From positions 27,377 to 91,376 of the forward strand of contig JAHLWS010000068.1 in assembly GCA_019057795.1 (NCBI GenBank): a stretch of DNA of 64,000 bases, written 5' to 3'. Below the pieces are notes generated by a model. It was not told the origin of the DNA. It did not search any database and saw only the letters and a program-made list of their open reading frames with translations. Positions 62,274 to 64,000 of the stretch are shown here, in pieces. Position numbers and translations under genes: made by a program. Numbering within the stretch: position 1 is the first letter of the stretch; each line of letters starts with the position of its first letter. The stretch is from Promethearchaeota archaeon (GTDB lineage Archaea > Asgardarchaeota > Lokiarchaeia > Sigyniarchaeales > SOKP01).

Positions 62274-62849
62274 CTATGGATAATGACCTGCCGGAAAGTT
62301 TATTATATTAACTTTAAAAGTATACAGATTAAGTGAATAAGATGCGCTAAATTTAAGGCTCGCATGAAATTCTAAAGCATAAGGTGTTCTATACCAATCT
62401 ACTTCTGTTAATGGATCTGGTAAATTATCAATAATAAATCCATCCGATGCCGTACCAGTGAAATTCGATTTTAGGAAATCTCCATGAGCTATGGTTCCAA
62501 TAAGTTCCTCTTTATCAAAGATTATTACAGTAGTCGTTTCATTTAATGGTGTTGATGCATTACCGTAAGTCAAATAAACTTGAAAACTTAATGTAATATT
62601 CGTTAAATCATATACTCCAGGATTTGAGATATTATAAGGAACATTAATATACATTGCACTTGGATTAGTAATATCAAAATTTGATGTTATATCTCCATCA
62701 GGAATGTTAATATTTTGTACGGAAGGATCAAAAATTGTCATAGCAGAGAAACCACCTAAAAGAGAGACAGCCGATAACGATAACGTGAAAACTAGCAAAA
62801 AAATTCTAATAGTCCATCTAAAGACACGTGATATCCTCATGTACATCAT
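62274..62849 (-). CDS. Signal-anchored extracellular beta-domain protein
   Basis: A 191-residue protein. 'IRIFLLVFTLSLSAVSLLGGFSAM' (about residues 13-36) is a signal anchor. The rest is strand-rich ('GDITSNFDITNPSAMYINVPYNISNPGVYDLTNITLSFQVYL', outline only), with Asn-Pro-Ser and Thr-rich turns, like an immunoglobulin-type or CARDB beta-sandwich outside the cell. It is the first gene of the membrane operon that ends in the coiled-coil protein. It may be the outer part of a complex spanning the membrane. Function is unknown. Confidence 0.7.
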   Translation of the reverse strand: MMYMRISRVFRWTIRIFLLVFTLSLSAVSLLGGFSAMTIFDPSVQNINIPDGDITSNFDITNPSAMYINVPYNISNPGVYDLTNITLSFQVYLTYGNASTPLNETTTVIIFDKEELIGTIAHGDFLKSNFTGTASDGFIIDNLPDPLTEVDWYRTPYALEFHASLKFSASYSLNLYTFKVNIINFPAGHYP

Positions 62850-62856
62850 TTTTTAT

Positions 62857-63009
62857 TTAGATATTTAAGATTAACAATAGATAGATTAAAGGAATATATA
62901 AATTTAATTTATTGATTAAAAGTTGTTTATATTGAAAAAAATTTTCAATAAAAAAATCTATCAAATCTCCTATTGCTTCTGCTTGTCTTTCGTTAGACCA
63001 TTTAAGCAT
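62857..63009 (-). CDS. Possible 50-residue open frame
   Basis: ATG at 63009, TAA at 62857-62859. The first half ('MLKWSNERQAEAIGDLIDFF') looks like a real helical start, while the second half is Leu/Ile/Asn-rich and could be a membrane segment or AT-rich noise. There is no ribosome site. It lies just upstream of the membrane operon on the same strand. Confidence 0.25.
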   Translation of the reverse strand: MLKWSNERQAEAIGDLIDFFIENFFQYKQLLINKLNLYIPLIYLLLILNI

Positions 63010-63123
63010 TGATATTTATAAATTTATTGTCAAGTTAGATAAAAGAAGGGAAGTCTTTAAATACGGCACGGGCACAACCGTGTATCACTTTATCTTCAAA
63101 AATTTTCAAGATAAGTTCATCTA

Positions 63124-63381
63124 TTAACCGTATACATTTGAATTTTTTTTTATGAACAACAAACCTACTTTTTTACCTTCGACTTCTCCTATTGCCGCAT
63201 CCACTATAATTAATGGTTTTTTTTCCAATTCAGGAATGATTTCCTTTTCGATATATATTTCCACACGCTGATTTTTAAAGTTTTCGTTTTCAATGTCAAT
63301 ATCCTTCCATTCGACAAAATCGTGGTCGTCTAAGAGTTTGTGTTTTTCTACTAACTCGACAAAGTTACCACAGAAGCACAT
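63124..63381 (-). CDS. Small acidic protein of unknown function
   Basis: An 85-residue protein. 'MCFCGNFVELVEKHK' opens with two Cys; 'DHDFVEWKDIDIENENF' and 'IIPELEKKPLIIVDAAIGEVEGKKVGLLFIKK' give strands and a helix of a compact alpha/beta domain. I do not recognise it. ATG 63381 has no Shine-Dalgarno. It lies between the membrane operon and an IS transposase gene and may be a small stand-alone gene or part of an element. Confidence 0.5.
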   Translation of the reverse strand: MCFCGNFVELVEKHKLLDDHDFVEWKDIDIENENFKNQRVEIYIEKEIIPELEKKPLIIVDAAIGEVEGKKVGLLFIKKNSNVYG

Positions 63382-63677
63382 TGTTCAGGATTCAGCTGAA
63401 TGATAAAAAAGTACTACTACTAATTTTTCTGATTCCATTTTTTGTTGTTCTTCAAAAATATAATCCAAAGCCGTTTTTGAGAACGATAATTTAAACAATT
63501 TTCACCAAAATCCTTTTTTTATTAGTTTGTATTTACTAAAGTATAAATTTTAAAATTATTATTTAATTTAAATCTTAAGTTTACAAGTTAAGTATCAAAA
63601 AAAAAGTTTTTCTTAATATAACTAACGACATTAATGAATTTAAAGACGTTGAAGAAAAAAGTAGGGGGGATGGATTC
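63382..63677. other. Spacer beside the IS element
   Basis: About 296 bp, AT-rich. On the plus strand 63606-63689 reads as about 27 codons ('FLNITNDINEFKDVEE' then 'GFLIWQ', stop) without a clear start and ends inside the IS gene's 3' end; it may be the N-terminal remnant of a gene cut by the insertion. Nothing else is seen. Confidence 0.25.
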
Positions 63678-64000
63678 TTAATTTGGCAGTAGACGCCTTA
63701 AATTTAGCGTCTTGAAAAGCTTTGAAGCGTTTTTAGGAATTTTTTCAAGTTTCCAAAGAGGTTTTGCTTTTGGGCTGGTTAAAATTTTAAGAGCGTGTAT
63801 TGCTCTTAGTTCGCTGAGAAGCTCGTTGTAACTCGTAGGTACCGATTTTCTCGCCAATTTCAACCTGAGTAGCGATAATAAAAGCAAGGAAATCACGCAC
63901 AAGAACACATGAGCCCGGACAGAAGAGTCTGCGTGGTGATACATCGGTCGAATGGCAATAGAAGTTGGACTTTTCATGTCCCGAAAGGCGTGTTCTACAA
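63678..64000 (-). mobile_element. IS transposase, C-terminal part (IS1634/IS4-like DDE), continues beyond window
   Basis: The last 107 codons of a minus-strand transposase whose 5' end lies beyond 64000. 'VEHAFRDMKSPTSIAIRPMYH', 'VRAHVFLCVISLLLLSLLRLKL' and 'YNELLSELRAIHALKI' match the C-terminal end of IS1634/IS4-type DDE transposases, where 'E..FR..K' contains the catalytic Glu and the 'R..YH......R.H.f......L' segment follows. The GC content is higher than in surrounding genes, which fits a recently acquired element. The right part of the element, including the other catalytic Asp residues, is outside the window. Confidence 0.8.

Noticed and set aside
63064..63084. CACGG...CCGTG stem, considered as an RNA gene or IS end
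   Set aside because: Only 5 bp with a 6-nt loop, not in a tRNA-like fold and with no second copy seen.

Overview
The window looks like a chromosomal segment of an AT-rich Asgard archaeon, most likely a lokiarchaeon (Promethearchaeota). No rRNA or other taxonomic marker is present, so this rests on gene content: an actin-family protein, a Ras/Rab-like small GTPase, a DRG-type GTPase paired with a longin-like protein, a second longin-like protein, a JAMM (Rpn11-type) peptidase, a GGPP synthase of the archaeal lipid pathway, and a corrinoid/MtrH methyl-transfer operon. Many genes start with TTG or GTG. I see no tRNA, rRNA or CRISPR array.

Left part (1-16.5 kb): an accessory region. Four minus-strand genes (1-7530, the first cut by the window edge) encode a large membrane protein with a HerA/VirB4-like ATPase fold whose nucleotide-binding motifs are lost, two further membrane proteins, and a protein joining a DNA-binding helix-hairpin-helix module to a membrane anchor. 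Then come a secreted beta-helix protein, a zinc-ribbon protein, a Ski2/Hel308-like helicase with a SWIM zinc finger, a HEPN-type putative RNase and two unknown proteins. Several of these genes (1-7530, 10.2-13.1, 15.1-16.5 and the isolated 27.9-28.7 kb gene) share a C-ending, CpG-richer codon style unlike the rest of the window, which suggests one integrated element or a common foreign source.

Middle (16.6-33.7 kb): a cytosolic GH20 hexosaminidase facing an HGSNAT-like membrane acyltransferase; a PAS protein; a DnaJ-type zinc-finger protein; a decayed patch (MFS-transporter remnant fused to a leucine-rich-repeat remnant, with a 38-bp duplication); the methyl-transfer operon (corrinoid protein, UroD-family methyltransferase, MtrH); a second archaeal Ski2-like helicase; and a lone TnpB element. 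A 34-bp exact repeat brackets 23.4-29.0 kb.

Right part (33.8-63 kb): mostly chromosomal housekeeping and Asgard signature genes. These include a longin-like gene cut by an in-frame TAA, DRG-like GTPase plus longin, FolD, a secreted toroid-repeat protein, an actin-family protein with two zinc ribbons inserted into its fold, a ModE-like regulator, MBL and HAD hydrolases, a 911-residue helical/winged-helix protein, PurH and GuaB (purine synthesis), two related radical SAM proteins, a small GTPase, GGPP synthase, a CoA-transferase/racemase, a JAMM-TPR protein followed by a zinc-finger protein, a flavin reductase, and a three-gene membrane/coiled-coil operon. The window ends inside an IS transposase gene.

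All family calls were made by reading motifs by eye; no database search was run.
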